A DNA stretch of 64,000 nt from Nautilus pompilius (GCA_018389105.1 JACATO010002455.1:124001-188000), one strand, 5' to 3'. Numbered from the stretch's first letter, positions 12,377 to 25,122 are shown. Notes: generated by a model from the sequence alone, not told the origin. Numbers and translations are program-made.

Positions 12377-13033
12377 GGTTAGAAGAAAAAAAATCTGTTA
12401 AAGTAGCGATGCTATCAGAAGAAACTAAGTGCTGTCGACACTTTTTATATTTTTTTGGATCGTCGATTCTGCGGGAGAAGTTTATCAACATCTCTTAGAT
12501 AAAGAAACCAGGCGAAAAGGGAGGGGAAGAATGGGGGGGGGGACAACAAAAACAACAAAACCGGTTTTTTGTTTCTGTTTGTTCCGTGTGAAAAGTAAAC
12601 GCGTGACTCAGTCTGCCGCTGTATCCTCGGAGTAGATTATATTTCGTCGGTACGGGAGCTGCTCCAAAGTGTGTATCATCCAAACCAAAAAGGGCAGCAA
12701 AGTCTTGAAGAGAAAAATAAATACGGTGTCGATGAAGTTACGTCATCTCTCGTGTTTGGCGCTGTTCCGTACGACTTTAATCTGATTCGATGACGTCATC
12801 AGGTAGGTAGATGATCAAGCCCTAGGAAGGGTATCATCACGCTGATGGTGCCGTGGATCGTTCTGGAATAGAGACAGCCAGCCCCTCGACGTCGGAGGGA
12901 GCGCAGTGCCGGAATTTTCCTGTCTTGCTCTACGAGTGGCCCGCGGTTCCAACAGGGAAATCCATGCTAGGAAACCGGAGTGAACTCAGGCGATCGGCCG
13001 GTGGAGACGGGCGGAATAAACGGGCTGGTGAGG
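12377..13033. other. Non-coding stretch, no gene recognised
   Basis: No supported gene. A G-run lies near 12,533-12,541 and a CAA-rich patch follows it. TGACGTCATC near 12,791 and TTACGTCATC near 12,739 are CRE-like strings about 50 bases apart. This sequence is the left flank of the mariner insertion. Confidence 0.45.
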
Positions 13034-13035
13034 TA

Positions 13036-14319
13036 TCAGGTCGTCACAAAAGTTGTGTCGGTCTTTACATTATGTTAATTTGGGGCTCATCTTCTGCCTG
13101 CTTGTGAAGGTGTATGTAGGTAAGTTATATATACTGTTTTGTAGCGGGTGATTTGGTGTACATTATGCAAAGCCTACCTTTCTAAAAACCATAAAATGGA
13201 TATTCGATTCAGGGTTCCGAGTGAAGCGTGGATAGATAAGATTTTCATGCCATTTTGCTTCACGAGTTCAAACCGGGCCACAGAGCGAGAGAGGCGTCTC
13301 GTAGCATTGAGCAGGGATGGGGCGGGGACAGCCGATGAGCGGACAGTACAACGATGGTTTGTGGAGTTTCGATCAGGAGACGTGAGACTCGAAGATGAGG
13401 AACGTAGCGGACGTCCTTCCAGCTGTGATGACGACCGTCTGAAAGCCTCAGTTGAAGCCGATCCAGGAAAAGCAGTGCGAGAAAATGCTGCAGAGCTCGA
13501 CGTGAGCACTGGAACTGTTTCCCGGCATCTTGACGCAATGGGAAAGGTGATGAAGCTTGACAGGTGGGTGCCTCGCGAGCTGAATGAACTCAGCAACAAA
13601 ATCGTCGATGGGAGATCTGATCTTCGCCTGTCACAAGAAACAAAATCGGCCCATTTCTTGACCAAATCATTACGTGTGATGAAGAATGGATCCTTTACGA
13701 CAATTCGCAAACGATCAGCAAAGCGGCTCGACAGAGACAAGGCGCCTAACCACATTCCAAAACCCAGCCTCCACCCAAAGGTCATGGTCACTGTCTGGTG
13801 GACTGCAACTGGTGTCATCCACTGTAACTTCTTGCAACCTGGCGAAACCATCACAGCTGAAAGGTACAGTCGTGAATTAAACGTCGTTCATCAGAAACTC
13901 TCCCAACAACAGCCGGCATCGGTGAATCGAAGAAGCCCAGTCCTGTTCCACGACAGCACTTGTCCTCGTGTTGCAAAAGTGTCTCTTCAGAAACTGAACA
14001 CGTTGGGGTACAAAGTTCTCCCTCACCCAGCCTATTTATCAGACCTCTCTCCCACAGACTGCCAACTTTTCAAACACCTCGACAGCTTTCACCGTATGAA
14101 ATCCTTCTCCAACCAAACAGCAATTGAAACTGCCTTCCAACAGCTTATTGACTCCAGAAATTCAATTTTTTTTCAAAATGGTATAAATGCGCTTGTAACT
14201 TGTTGGCAGAAGTGTACTGATTGTAATGGAACTTCCTTCGATTAATAAACTTCACGTTCAGCAGCGATATGAAGTCTCGTTGTTGTGATAAAAAGAACGA
14301 CAAAATTGTGTAACCTAAT
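13036..14319 (+). mobile_element. Mariner element, nearly full length, inactive
   Basis: The element is 1,284 bp, the normal size for a mariner. The left end starts TCAGGTCGTCACAAAAG. The right end, read on the opposite strand, starts TTAGGTTACACAATTTT; the two form a diverged terminal inverted repeat. A TA dinucleotide flanks each side (13,034-13,035 and 14,320-14,321), as expected for this superfamily. Inside is one transposase reading frame on the + strand. The diverged repeats and the damage to the transposase suggest an old, inactive copy. The two flanks, joined at the TA, read GTGAGGTACCTCAC, a perfect palindrome. Confidence 0.88.
13196..14245 (+). pseudogene. Mariner transposase relic (DD34D type)
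   Basis: The product would cut and paste the surrounding element in the nucleus. I use the ATG at 13,196 because MDIRFR is a typical mariner start; an upstream ATG at 13,148 adds 16 unconvincing residues. Length is about 349 residues, normal for the family. The helix-turn-helix part includes ERTVQRWFVEFRSGD and EDEERSGRPS, then TVSRHL and the WVPREL linker. The second catalytic Asp is in FHDSTCP and the third in LSDLSPTDCQLFKHLD; the end, WQKCTDCNGTSFD, matches the mariner C-terminus. The first catalytic Asp (TCDEEWILYD, near 13,672-13,701) lies in another frame, so a pair of compensating frameshifts (near 13.63 and 13.70 kb) puts this stretch out of frame. Parts of the N-terminus also look altered. 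Not expected to be functional. Confidence 0.85.
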
Positions 14320-14329
14320 ACCTCACAGC

Positions 14330-14405
14330 GAGTCGATCCCTCGATAGGGAATCGAACCATAGCCTTTACCTGTAACAGTCCAGAATACTAACCACCGCGT
14401 CACAT
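14330..14405 (-). repeat. tRNA-like SINE head fragment
   Basis: Read on the - strand it gives GACGCGGTGGTTAGTATTCTGG, resembling the pol III box A, and then GGTTCGATTCC, a perfect box B, at normal spacing. The acceptor stem does not pair and the T stem has a mismatch, so this is not a working tRNA. A SINE promoter fragment is the best explanation. It directly borders the right flank of the mariner. Confidence 0.5.
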
Positions 14406-14955
14406 ACTATTACCTCTAGTAAATAGGATAAGCTACTGTAGCCAGTACAAGTGACGTCAGAACGGAACGACTGATTAGGTTGCAAATTGTCAAGGGCGAA
14501 TTATATCATTCCGAAAACACCGAGCGAGGATGATTGGGGATCGATCACTCTTCTATGGTGCATTCAGTTTTTTAAATGATTGGTTTTGCAAGAGCAGAAA
14601 GTCACCAGACTAGTCATGTACCTTGTCTCTCCACTACCCCCACCCGCCCTTCCTTATGTTTGTGTCCAGTATTAATTTTGTTCAATTCTTCGTCGTTGGT
14701 CCATAAGCACGGCTGACTGAAGACCAGAAGACAAGTCGTGCACGTACGGCATGTGTGTCTTTGAATCAGCGTGTATAAATATTGACACTTTCGCGGACGA
14801 AGGTGAAGGCTCTTTCGGCTGTTATCTTACCTTTACCTGTACAATCAGCAGGCATATCTGTTCGCGCGGCTGCGGGTTCGGTCAAGTATCGATTAATCAG
14901 TTTTTACTCTTAAATGAAGTGGGGGGCACCAGGTAAAGTAAATCATTTTCGCGTT
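14406..14955. other. Non-coding stretch, no gene recognised
   Basis: Short open frames only, none with a domain. No repeat structure stands out. Confidence 0.4.
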
Positions 14956-15026
14956 GTGCTCCGGGACGAGATTCTGGCGCGACCTGTGACGTCACAACTA
15001 GATAAACTGCCAGTGTAGCGCCTATA
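14956..15026 (-). repeat. 71-bp interspersed repeat, copy B
   Basis: Reverse-orientation partner of the repeat at 9,097-9,167. It differs from that copy at about six positions and retains the TGTGACGTCACA core. The homology stops sharply on both sides. Confidence 0.85.
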
Positions 15027-18000
15027 GATTTTAAAAGATATTTGCTTCGTCCGTTCTTTTTCTTTTTTTTTTTAAATAATAATAATAATAATAATTCTTT
15101 CGCTTCTTCCATAAATATTCCAAACTGAAAGGCAGGTTTGTTTTCTTGGACCTGAAGCAAGCACACTCAAGCTGAAAACATTAAGAAAATTTTACTAGAA
15201 GAAATTAGTTACCTGTAGCATTGATTTCAAAAGAATTACGGCGAATTCAAACTCCTGTGCCGTTTCGAATAAATACCCAGGGGGAGACAACCACCTGTCA
15301 CGAAGCAACTTCTAGCGCATGATATGGCGTTGATACGGGCTCTGATGCCACCTACTTTTTCTACTCTCACTTTAAGAGAGCTCAAAAAAAGCAAAAGGAA
15401 TGTCGGTCTGTGGAGTATCAAATAATTGATTGTCTTACACATTAAGAACTGAATTATCGTTATTATTATTATTTATTACAGTTTGTTTTAGATAAACATT
15501 AACAATGTATGGAAATCTGGCACCCTCCCGGTACCCCCCCAAACCCAGTTTTTAAAGATCGGCCGCATCACGCAAACGGTGATAATCAATCACGTGACTT
15601 ACACAAAGTTCACGGAATCCGAGATGAATTTTTACCGCGCCTACATCCGAGAAATTCATCTACAGAGCAGCCACATGAGAACCGACCGCAGCTCTGGTAG
15701 TAGGGAGTATTTAACCGGCCGGTACGGTACAGAAAGAAAGCTTCACGGGGGTTGGACCCCCCTCCTCGTCGTGATCGGAGCCTCGGTTAATCGGCCGGGA
15801 GAGAGGTGTGGGGGGGGGGGGGGAACGGGACGGACCGGATACAATAGGCTTCTTCGAGAGTATCAGGCATTTTGGCCGGACCATCGAGTCCAGGGGTTAT
15901 CTGAGGGGCGATGTGACCCACGAGCGGCTTATCGACGGTGTTTCCTGAGATGTTAGGGAGGGAGGCGGAAATGGGTGCCCTTACTACTGGCTGTCAGTGC
16001 GAACCCTTTACAGCCAGAGCTCCGTTAATTTACCCGAAATAGACGCGACTGTTCCGATATCTCACGATACCTGAAGCACTCAGCTGGTTCCTGCTTTACG
16101 AGGCATACTGAACGCTCTTTCCACGTCTCCTGCGCCTGGATTTGGTATCTACTTCATTTGAATAGCTTGTGATCGATGACCCGTGGTGATGGATAGGTCT
16201 TTTGTTTGTTTGTTTTTCCCTTTGGCATTTTTTAAAAGTATATAAAATTATTTATTACTAATATTTGCATTAAAAAAACTACTTTTCCCTCTGACTTAGA
16301 AGTTAAACTAAATCACGATTCCCATAACCGCTGCAGGGCTTGACAAAAAATTCGCTGCCCGTTTTTATTTATTAATTTATTTTCAAACTAAAGACTTAAT
16401 CGTTTATTCGCTTGTTGAAGAGCCGAGAAGATGTCATTAGACAAGTTACTCGCCGGCCTCTTACTAATCCTGCAGCGTGAGGACGTTTGGGCAAACGGCT
16501 ACCTCTGTTAGCCCGATCAACAAGGAACACAAGACAAACCCGATTTCATTCTATTCTGGCAAGAAAGAGAATGGCTTCATGTTGTGACTATATCGCAGTT
16601 TTAAATAGTATATTTAGTTTATGGCTTTATGACGGAAGGGAAGCAACTCTTATCGTTTTTATTTGTCAGGTAGCCTATAAAGAAGACTTCCGTAATTGTC
16701 GTACTCATCCTGACGTTGTCAGATCAAAAATTCCTCGAACAAAATCTCTACACACCAAGGTGTTTTGTGTTTTTTACCTGAGTGACGCCAAGTTTCAGTC
16801 ACGTGTTTCTTCTTGGAAAGATGACGTTTTATTTATTAAAATGACATTCCACCTTTCCATTCGTTCGGCTGCTCGTTGCTTTTTCATGGTAATTTAAACA
16901 TTTAATCTGTTTCTCGACTAGAACTGGCGGTAGGTTTCGGCTCTGTAAAAGACCAAGATAAGCCAATACGAAGCATAAAAGATATTCGAGTCTCCGCGTT
17001 TTTAAAACGAATGGAAACCATGATAGTTTTTCTGGTTGTCTTCCTTCCTCCACCCTCATCAGTAGCCAAACGAAGCCATTCGCTTTATCCGTCTTTGCTC
17101 TTTCTCCGTTTCTTAATCCGGTGAAGGCACCTGTCCTTTTTTGTGTCCTTGTTGTGTTACTCTTTGTCTCCAGCCACCACTCTTCGCTCTCTCCTTCCTC
17201 CGTCGACGGAGAGAGGAAGGGGCAGGGGCAGGGGAGAGAAACGAAAGAAAAGCCGGCCACTTAGGTGATTGAGAAACACCGTTGTTCGTCGGCTGGGACC
17301 CTTCCTTCCTCCTCCCTACATCACCTATTGCTGAACTCTCTCAGAAGTGCCGCGCAGTCATTGTCTTCCCAAGATTAAAAGACGGGGAGAACGTAAGTGT
17401 CGGAGGATCGCGGAAGTCACACCGTTATTGTTATTACTACCTGCCCTGCGCGGACAATAGAAATCTACTTCATATACATCCACGCGCACTGGCGAACGAA
17501 CACGCGAGTACTTTTCATTGTCTTTTGCTAATGTTCGCCAACGCCGTCCGTCGACGTGTGTGACACAACACCTGGGCAACTGGCGAGATCTCCGCATTAA
17601 GTGTTCGACAAATAATGTTCCCTTTTTATTGTGCCATTAATGGAAGGTGAAAACTGGGAGGTATTTTATAAAGCCATATTTATGTTATTCATAGTGCAGT
17701 ACGCCGATATAAAGTAATACGTCTTCTTCCTAAATGGAAATTAATTTCTGTTTCTCATAAGCAACACGCAACACGGACGGACCCGTGTCTCAACAGATTA
17801 CTTAGATCTCCCCCACACTTTTTATTTTATTATCTTTATTACATATTAAATAAACGAAACCGCAAAGGGCACGTGTTCACACACGCAGGTCCGCTCTTTA
17901 TTAATCGAAAAAGAAGAATCAGTAGCTGACTTTTATTTATCTCTTCTCAATACGGGTAAAGCTGACATCTTCCATCCCCCCCCCCACCCTCTGGGGCTGC

Positions 18001-20656
18001 CAACCTCGCGATGTCGGAAGCAAATAGAATTTAAAACCCATCGTTCTGCACACACCCGACTCTCTCATCGAATTCTCGTTCCGATCTAGACCTTTTTTTG
18101 TTTTTTTTTACCGAATGCCTTCCCTCCTTTGCCATCACCGCGATCAATCGGATTGTCAAACAAGGACAAAAAAGAACCAGCCATCTCTTTATTCCTCCTC
18201 GGGTTTGTTTCTGTCCCGACATATTTTGTTGATGGTTTGATGTCTTCTTTTTTGTTCATCTACCACACACACAAAAGAGAAAAATGTATAACTAAACAGC
18301 AGAATTTAAAGTTTAATTCCCCCCCCTTTTGATGTGTAATTTTAAAAAATATATATAAGTAACAAAGGCTTTCAGATTGTCAGGTCGGATACATTTTCAG
18401 CCGTTTACCTCTTCTCGCGTTACGTTCTTTCGTCTTAAACTTCAGGCCACCACTTCTCGCATTTGTTCTTGCGTCCAGCGAGGCAACAACTCTGCACGAT
18501 ATCTGGACACCTGAACCTAACACAGAGGTAAGCTATGGTATATTTGCCCTGTTCGACGCGCGCAATACTGAACGAGGAGGGGAGGCGTCTCCTTGTGCGC
18601 GTGCCGGAAGCTCTTGCTTCTTAGAAGCGGTCCGGGAACGGGCGGAAACCGGACTACTCCGGAGAAAACCCACAGCGGAACGGGACCGGCACGGGAAGAG
18701 GACGAGAAGCTTTGCCGGCCAGTGCTGTGCCAGTACCTCCGTTCACCTTACCAAGCTTCCGTTATAGTTTTACCCCAGAAGATCTCTTAAAGCATTCCTG
18801 ACCAGCACATTATGGGATTCTTCAGCTAAACAACGTTTTCCTGCCCCCTTTTTTACTAAAGAAACGTCTATATGGTCAACCAACTCTTACGTAGCTAAAA
18901 ATTATTGCTTTTTAAAATCCTTTCTAGCAGAACTCGTTGTGGCCATATTACCTGCTTTTGTTTTGGTCGTTAACTGGCGACGGTTTTAGTCACAGCGAAG
19001 CCGAACAGATCTTGCCGTGTTCCGAATATGTGTATGCTTTTTTTTTGTTTGTTTTTTTAATTAATGTAACGGAATAAATGTCCCGCGGTTATTATTTGGA
19101 ACGCCGTCATTCCTCCGGCCGTCGGCGTTGGTATTTAGCCTCATATCATTGGGCGGCAACGACATCTAAGAGAAGAGAAACCAAGGATATGAACGGCCAG
19201 GATATATTGGAGCATCCAAAGGAAGGGAGATTAATACAGGCCGCCTTCTTTTGTGCGTCCGCGTCAGGCGGAAGTGGAGAACAAAGTGTCCAAAACTAAT
19301 CGGCTAGCTGAGGCGCCCTCTCTGTCGGTACCGGTTTGACCCTCTCCCTTCTGTAATCAGCGAAGTTTAGGGTTTTATTATTATTTGTTACACACACACA
19401 CACTTTCTCTGGCGCGCGCGCGCCTTCTAACGATTCATCCTTTGTTGCGCACAATAAACAAACGTTCGCTTTGAAGACGACTTCCGAGAATGGCGGCGGC
19501 CCTTCGCCAGAACCAAATGTGGCCCCGTCATCAGGCGTCCGCCCCGCGCGTTCCGGAATTAATTTTCGTCGGATCAAGACGACGAGAAAGCCCCGGTCGA
19601 ACTCACGCATCGATCCCCCGTTGTCTCCCGCGGGTGCGGCGACACGACTTTTCCACGCGATACGCCCGGATTTTCCACCAGGCGGCACCCGATTGTTACG
19701 CGCCCTGGTGGCGTTTGAAACGGGGGCCACGGGAAGGCGATTATCGCCGTCAATAGGACGCGGGATATCGTCCCCCTCCTCTCCTCCCGCGGAGGAAATC
19801 ATTTCAGGTGACTTCCTCCCCTAGTGCTCCCTAGACGCCGTCGTCGGCGGAAAATCTACCCCCCCCCCCCGCGCGCGCGCGCCAATTTAAGGGGCCTGGA
19901 AGAATGCTTTCCCACACCGGGCTTCTTTGTTCGGCGAGAATTCCATTGACATTGTTTGCCTAATTGCGTGTTCGCCGTGAGAAAATGTCGGCCGATTGCA
20001 GACCCGTGACCGGGGTAATTTCGATGTTAGCCTGGTTTTTTTTTTTTTTTTGTACCAGGACTAAATGACGTCACAATGGCCGTCCTTGTCCAGAAACCTA
20101 ATAGACTTCCTCCTCCGGAGTGCGGAGAAACGTATGTGAGACGTCTCTCGCCCTCGCGTACACCGGCGACAAAAGAGGGCACCTCATTAAGACATACACG
20201 GAGCGGGATCTCCGGGTCTCAAATGAGACTGTATCGCCGTGCTTAATGGTTTCTAGAATATGCTATAGAAGTCAGATATTAAATTCGATTTTTCCCGAAT
20301 AGAGGCGGCGACCATACAAGCTATCCGCATTGTCTCTAGATTAAGCAAGGCTGGAATAAGTGATTCTGGTAGATGATGTCATTGTACTAGGATTTTAAAA
20401 GCAACAACAATGATAATAGTAATTCTTTTATTTAAGATCTCGTCTACAGCTGAAAACAGCATCTTAAAGATTAATGGAAACGTTATTTACTTAATTCAAA
20501 AGGTCGGCTCATCGCTGAATGTCTCTGGCGTCCTGTCTCTACGATCGTCGCGTCATGGTGCTGACCTTCAGTGTCCACTGACTGCTGTTGGGTCGTCATC
20601 TCGCTGCTATCTTGCAGGGTCAGTAATTTTCGGGTCTGGTGTGTTTTTGTTATATA
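15027..20656. other. Non-coding stretch, no gene recognised
   Basis: No supported gene in 5.6 kb. It holds an (AAT)n run near 15,077-15,096, a G-run near 15,810-15,822, a T-run near 20,038-20,051 and many short overlapping open frames. A CpG-rich stretch at about 19,470-19,880 includes GAATGGCGGCGGC near 19,488 and a C-run followed by alternating GC at 19,860-19,882. The CpG-rich part has open frames of 168 and 117 codons on opposite strands; neither resembles a known domain, and long open frames are expected by chance at that composition. Confidence 0.45.
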
Positions 20657-20864
20657 CCGGGTGAGTCAAAAGTAGCGCCCGATTCCTGTTTTAGGGCTGT
20701 CGGTTCGCTGTTTGTTCGCCATTTGTAATTACAGTGTGCAAGAGGGTAGAAACTGTCGGTAATAACCTGCAAAACAAAGAGAGGTATTAGCAACATCAAG
20801 GTAACACATTAACAACACCGAGCATGCCTTCCCAGAAACCGGCCGCTACTTTTGACTCACCCTG
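20657..20864. mobile_element. 208-bp TIR mini-element (MITE)
   Basis: The left end reads CCGGGTGAGTCAAAAGTAGC, and the right end read in reverse is CAGGGTGAGTCAAAAGTAGC, with pairing continuing for several more bases. TA (within TATA) flanks both sides at 20,655-20,656 and 20,865-20,866. There is no coding capacity, so it must have been moved by a transposase encoded elsewhere. The end sequence shares the CAGGGTG-TCAAAAGTA pattern with the Tc1/mariner-type relic ending at 60,006, so a related transposase is likely. Confidence 0.85.
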
Positions 20865-20866
20865 TA

Positions 20867-21577
20867 TACACATATATTTATTTTAGGGGAGTTTGCGTTA
20901 TCATCTAACCGAGGTTAAGCGCGTGAGGGTATTGTCCACCCTGTAATGGTGCAGCGACAGCCGGCCGGGCTAAAGCTTCGGCTTATCTCCCTCCTTTTCT
21001 ATCTTCGATCGACCAGCTATGAGCTGTTTCGATGCTGCGACTTCGGGAAACTGAAACGAATCGACAGATGAGGAAGAAGCCTTGTGGGTGAATTATTCGT
21101 CAACGGAATGGATTGGGCTTTCGTTTCGTGTAGAGTCGGGGGGGGTCAAAACACAGGCTCGTCGTTCTGTAGGGCATGCCTTGCCGTTCCCGTTGACCCG
21201 CTAGAAGTGAAAGTAGATCGAGATCTATGCGCATAGTAGCGATAATCCCTCACGTGGCTTTTTGTTTGAGCGGTTAAGCAACTGAACGGCACAAGACACG
21301 AGGCAAGACACCGGCACGAGCGATAGCGGGTTGGGGTGGGGGTGGGGTGTAGATCTAGGAAACGTGACTAGAGGTGCATGGTAGTTGTGCTGTCGATGAT
21401 AGCACGGATATCGGCCGGCTTCCGGTTCGCAGAAGGTAAACCCCACGCCTACAGTGCTCACGCAGCCCCGGAAATCATTCAGCGGTGACGTCATCGATGA
21501 CTCCAGCCTCGTTCGTCCGGACACCGGGCTTACCGTGACAATACGATCAGCACGGACCGATCCACCAGCGGACGTTC

Positions 21578-21616
<39 letters not shown>

Positions 21617-23586
21617 CCAGATGATCTTTGAGTTTCGAAGCGAAACGAACGAGCTGAGCAATAAACCCATGGTGGAACTTCTGAACCGCAAAGCCATGAT
21701 AAGCCAAGCCTTGGTTGTATTTTTTGTTGTTTTTTTTGGCGGCAGTCACCATGACAACTGACAGACATCTCCATCATTGTGCCATCGCGGCGGAACTTGA
21801 TCAGCTCGTGTCTAGTACGAGCCAATTAATTTTGATTTGCTCCGACTCTATGCAAACAAGGTGGGCCATTGTAATTAAACAAGTACTGGCCGTTCGGCTC
21901 GATGTTCGTGACGAGAATGTTATCCCGGGTGCAGTGTATAAAGCCTTCCATCACCGACTACCGGGATACAGTGCCAATCTTCCATTGTTCAAAATGTTTT
22001 TTCGATAATAGAATAATAGCCATGGTCGAGAAGGATAATAGTTCTAAGACCGGATAATCGGTAAGTGTCGACCGATACTGATATTTAGTTTTTTTTAAAA
22101 GCTTAATTTAACTGAATATAAAGAAGAGGGTCGTCAGTTATTAAACAGAAAGGTTTGCTGGAAAGGAGACATCGGGTACACACAAAAAAATAATAATAAT
22201 AAAACTGTCACGTGGTTTCTCCTCAGAATCCCGAGAAATGGCCCCTTGTTTTGTATGCGCTTCAACAACACTTTCTGACGAGATCGGAAATGGATGATTG
22301 GGTCCATCATGCAAAGTGAAAAGGTCAATGTTCGAACTGATCGCAGAGCCGGTTCGTTTCCAGCGGTTTCGGTGCCCTCTTCTAATCCGATCTCGGTCGG
22401 TCGTCATAGATCCGTTGGCGGGTGAGCACGAAGACACGCCGCTCTCTCCGCGGTCCGCCTGCCGAGCGAAGGGGAGGAAAAGTCGATTGATGTTTTCGAA
22501 CGCCTCCAGCATCGAAACAATGCAAACTTCACAAGCGTCTCTCTCCCAGACCCTCTGTGCCCCCCCCACCGTCTATTCTCAGCAAGTATCGAAACGAAGT
22601 GATCCGTGCCAGCCAATCGTTCGCGCCACCAGGGCTACAGAAGTCCTCAGAACAGTGGGTTTTTACCTGCATTGGGAACCTGAAAGGAGGACGGAGACAG
22701 ATCGCGCCGGGTTAAACACGGTATTTACTAACTTTGTGTTTGAGTCCGAAGCGGAAAACCGAATTTCAAGAGCGTTAGCGGAGTGTAAGCTGTGATTCCC
22801 GTTGCCATTGAAAACATCCTGAATATCCTGGAGGGGCCATTTGCCAAACAAAAAAAAAGAAAAAAGGTTTCATCAAACGATGTAAGTAAATAAACGAAGC
22901 TGGGTCCCACTGCCTATTTAAGGGTCCCGTGTTGTAGATACGTTTTTCTCTTCCCTCCATATATAAATTTTAGGGGAGGGGCAATTTAAACGCGGGTGAA
23001 TAAGATTCTGTTGGAATGAAGCACTGTTAATGTCAGTTTATTCTACGGGCTTATGCGACGGCGGTGAGGAGAACTAGGACCGGGTTATGGGGGGGGTTGG
23101 AGGTGTAAAACATCATGGCGAACATTGTTCGGCCCGGTCTCCCAGAGGCGGGGCGCTGGCGCCGGGGAAGGTGTTCTGAACGGCCACCCGTCGCTTGTCA
23201 CCTAGAAGGAGCGCCTTTGCGACTGCTCCCCCCTCCCCTGGTGGCTCGCCCCTTGTCCTGTCCCCAGGCTGCCTTAAACGTGTCCTAGCAAGACTCGTTC
23301 TTACTTCCTGGTAACCGAGCGCCAGCCAGTAAAACCGAGCAGAAGGTGAAAAGATCGTTGGCGCGGTCGTATTTCAGCCGACCCCTTCTCGCCATTTGCT
23401 CGCCTTCTTTACATCCGGGCACTCTCTAGCAGGCAGACCATGCCAACTCGCCATACTTTAGGGTATCGTTTAAGTTATTTGGCGTCAGCAGATCGTCCCG
23501 AACTTTGCGAGGGTGGGAAGCTCTCGTACAAAAAATTAACTTTACTTCCTTGGGCGTTGTTGATGGGCATTGTCAAAGAAGAGAAC

Positions 23587-23620
<34 letters not shown>

Positions 23621-25122
23621 ACCCTCTGTCGGTCGGTCAATCGTGGCCCCGGGTTCTCTCCCTTGTTGAGAAGAAACTTCGCGTGACACGGCCAGCTTTA
23701 ATACGAAACGTGCGCATAACAGGACCCAGAAATACTACCACTCTCTCCAAGTTACAACTGTATAGCGCTGCGTTTTCACCATACCAGATGACACCCATGC
23801 CAATGGTACTTCCGTTTCCGTTCCTGAGCGTGTGCTATAGACAGTGGAGACTGGAGATGAAGATTTTCAATAGGTTTTCTGCAAGCCAAGATTTCAGTCT
23901 CCAGACGTAAATTCCTGTGCGACGCCAATGCTCGAAGATCTTTCCAGACATGTTCACCGACCTGAATTTTCGAAGCATTTTACTCTTGTTGAACAGAAAT
24001 GGCTTTTTTACCCGTTGTAGCCAATTTTTCTGTTGCGTGACGATGTCAGCAAGAGAATCTTCAAGGTGAGGGGAGGATGTGGAGTGTAATGGCGCGTTCT
24101 TGCGGTGGTATCACTATTGAAAGCCTTCTAGACAGCTTCTTCTGGAACCAAATGAGCCACGGATCCACGAGAAATGTCAAAGTATTTGGCAATCTGTCAT
24201 AGAATATGAACGGTCTATAACACGGTTTCGGTTAAAGAAAGACTGCTAGCGATAGTGTACAATGGTTACCTGCACACCTGATGTCGAATACGGAAATAAC
24301 ACTTGAAATATGCATGTGTTTATAGTCAGGTACATTCATTTATCGTGGTGAGCACATTAACATGGCATGTCATCGTAACTAATCAGAAGCGATCAAATGC
24401 ATATAAGATGTAAAATATATTTATATCGATACTTAAAAGGAAAATTCTATGAACTCCATACAGTTCAACCGTGACGCACCGGGAGCTTGTGGCCATGCAT
24501 GTTTTGGAGATTTTCCAAGTTAAGATTTAATTGAATTCTGTTGAAATTAATCGTGTAGTAAAGTTATTAAAAGTGCTTTCATCATCTTGTTAACAAAACA
24601 AATGGTCAACAGCAATCAACGAGTAGTAACCGAGCCGAGGGTAGTCAGTCCCTCAGTAAGAGATCACGTACTTGGTAGTTACTAACCACCAACCGATTCG
24701 ACGAGACAAATTTAAAAAAAACAACAACAACAATTAGGCAAAGGTGGGGTTAGGGAACCATAGTAATGGCTTTGGCTTTCTGAACGGATATAGAATTTTT
24801 AAATCTAACTGAATCACCCACAAATTTAATAGGAGCGGCTATTCCACCGTAACGTTCGAGTTCTTAGTTATTCTTACACGACATCTTGATAATGTGAACC
24901 GAATTTCACGGCGATAGAGAGGGGTGCACGTTTCAGAATTCCTGATTGGTTGCACGTTCTTGCGCGTGCTAGAGGCGACTCGAATGAATGGGAGCTTGCC
25001 GTTATCGACTGACATTGCCTGCAGACCATCCAACGATGTGACAGGGTCGGTTTGTTATTGGAATGCTTAGAGCCGATTGTTTCATAAATAAATTGGTCTT
25101 CAGATGAAATTCGCTATTTAGT
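20867..25122. other. Non-coding stretch, no gene recognised
   Basis: No supported gene. It contains an (AAT)n run at about 21,579-21,616 and a (GT)n run at about 23,589-23,619. The 165-codon + frame at 22,298-22,795 faces overlapping - frames and shows no known domain. On the - strand near 24.1-24.2 kb a segment reads IAKYFDISRGSVAHLV, which resembles a transposase helix-turn-helix; the following sequence is too decayed to name a family. Confidence 0.4.

Noticed and set aside
11799-12498. 230-codon Ser/Leu/Pro frame and Arg/Glu frames
   Set aside because: Translations of the GA microsatellite in different frames; not a protein signature.
14330-14405. Functional tRNA gene on the - strand
   Set aside because: Boxes A and B are present, but the acceptor stem does not pair; better explained as a SINE head.
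19296-19824. Overlapping 168- and 117-codon frames in CpG-rich DNA
   Set aside because: Both strands are open because GC-rich DNA has few stops. No recognisable domain on either strand.
22141-22795. 165-codon + frame and 142-codon - frame
   Set aside because: Overlapping frames without domain, signal peptide or repeats; likely chance.
24080-24230. Helix-turn-helix-like IAKYFDISRGSVAHLV on the - strand
   Set aside because: Suggestive of a Tc1/mariner transposase, but no further motif, catalytic residue or terminal repeat can be recognised around it.
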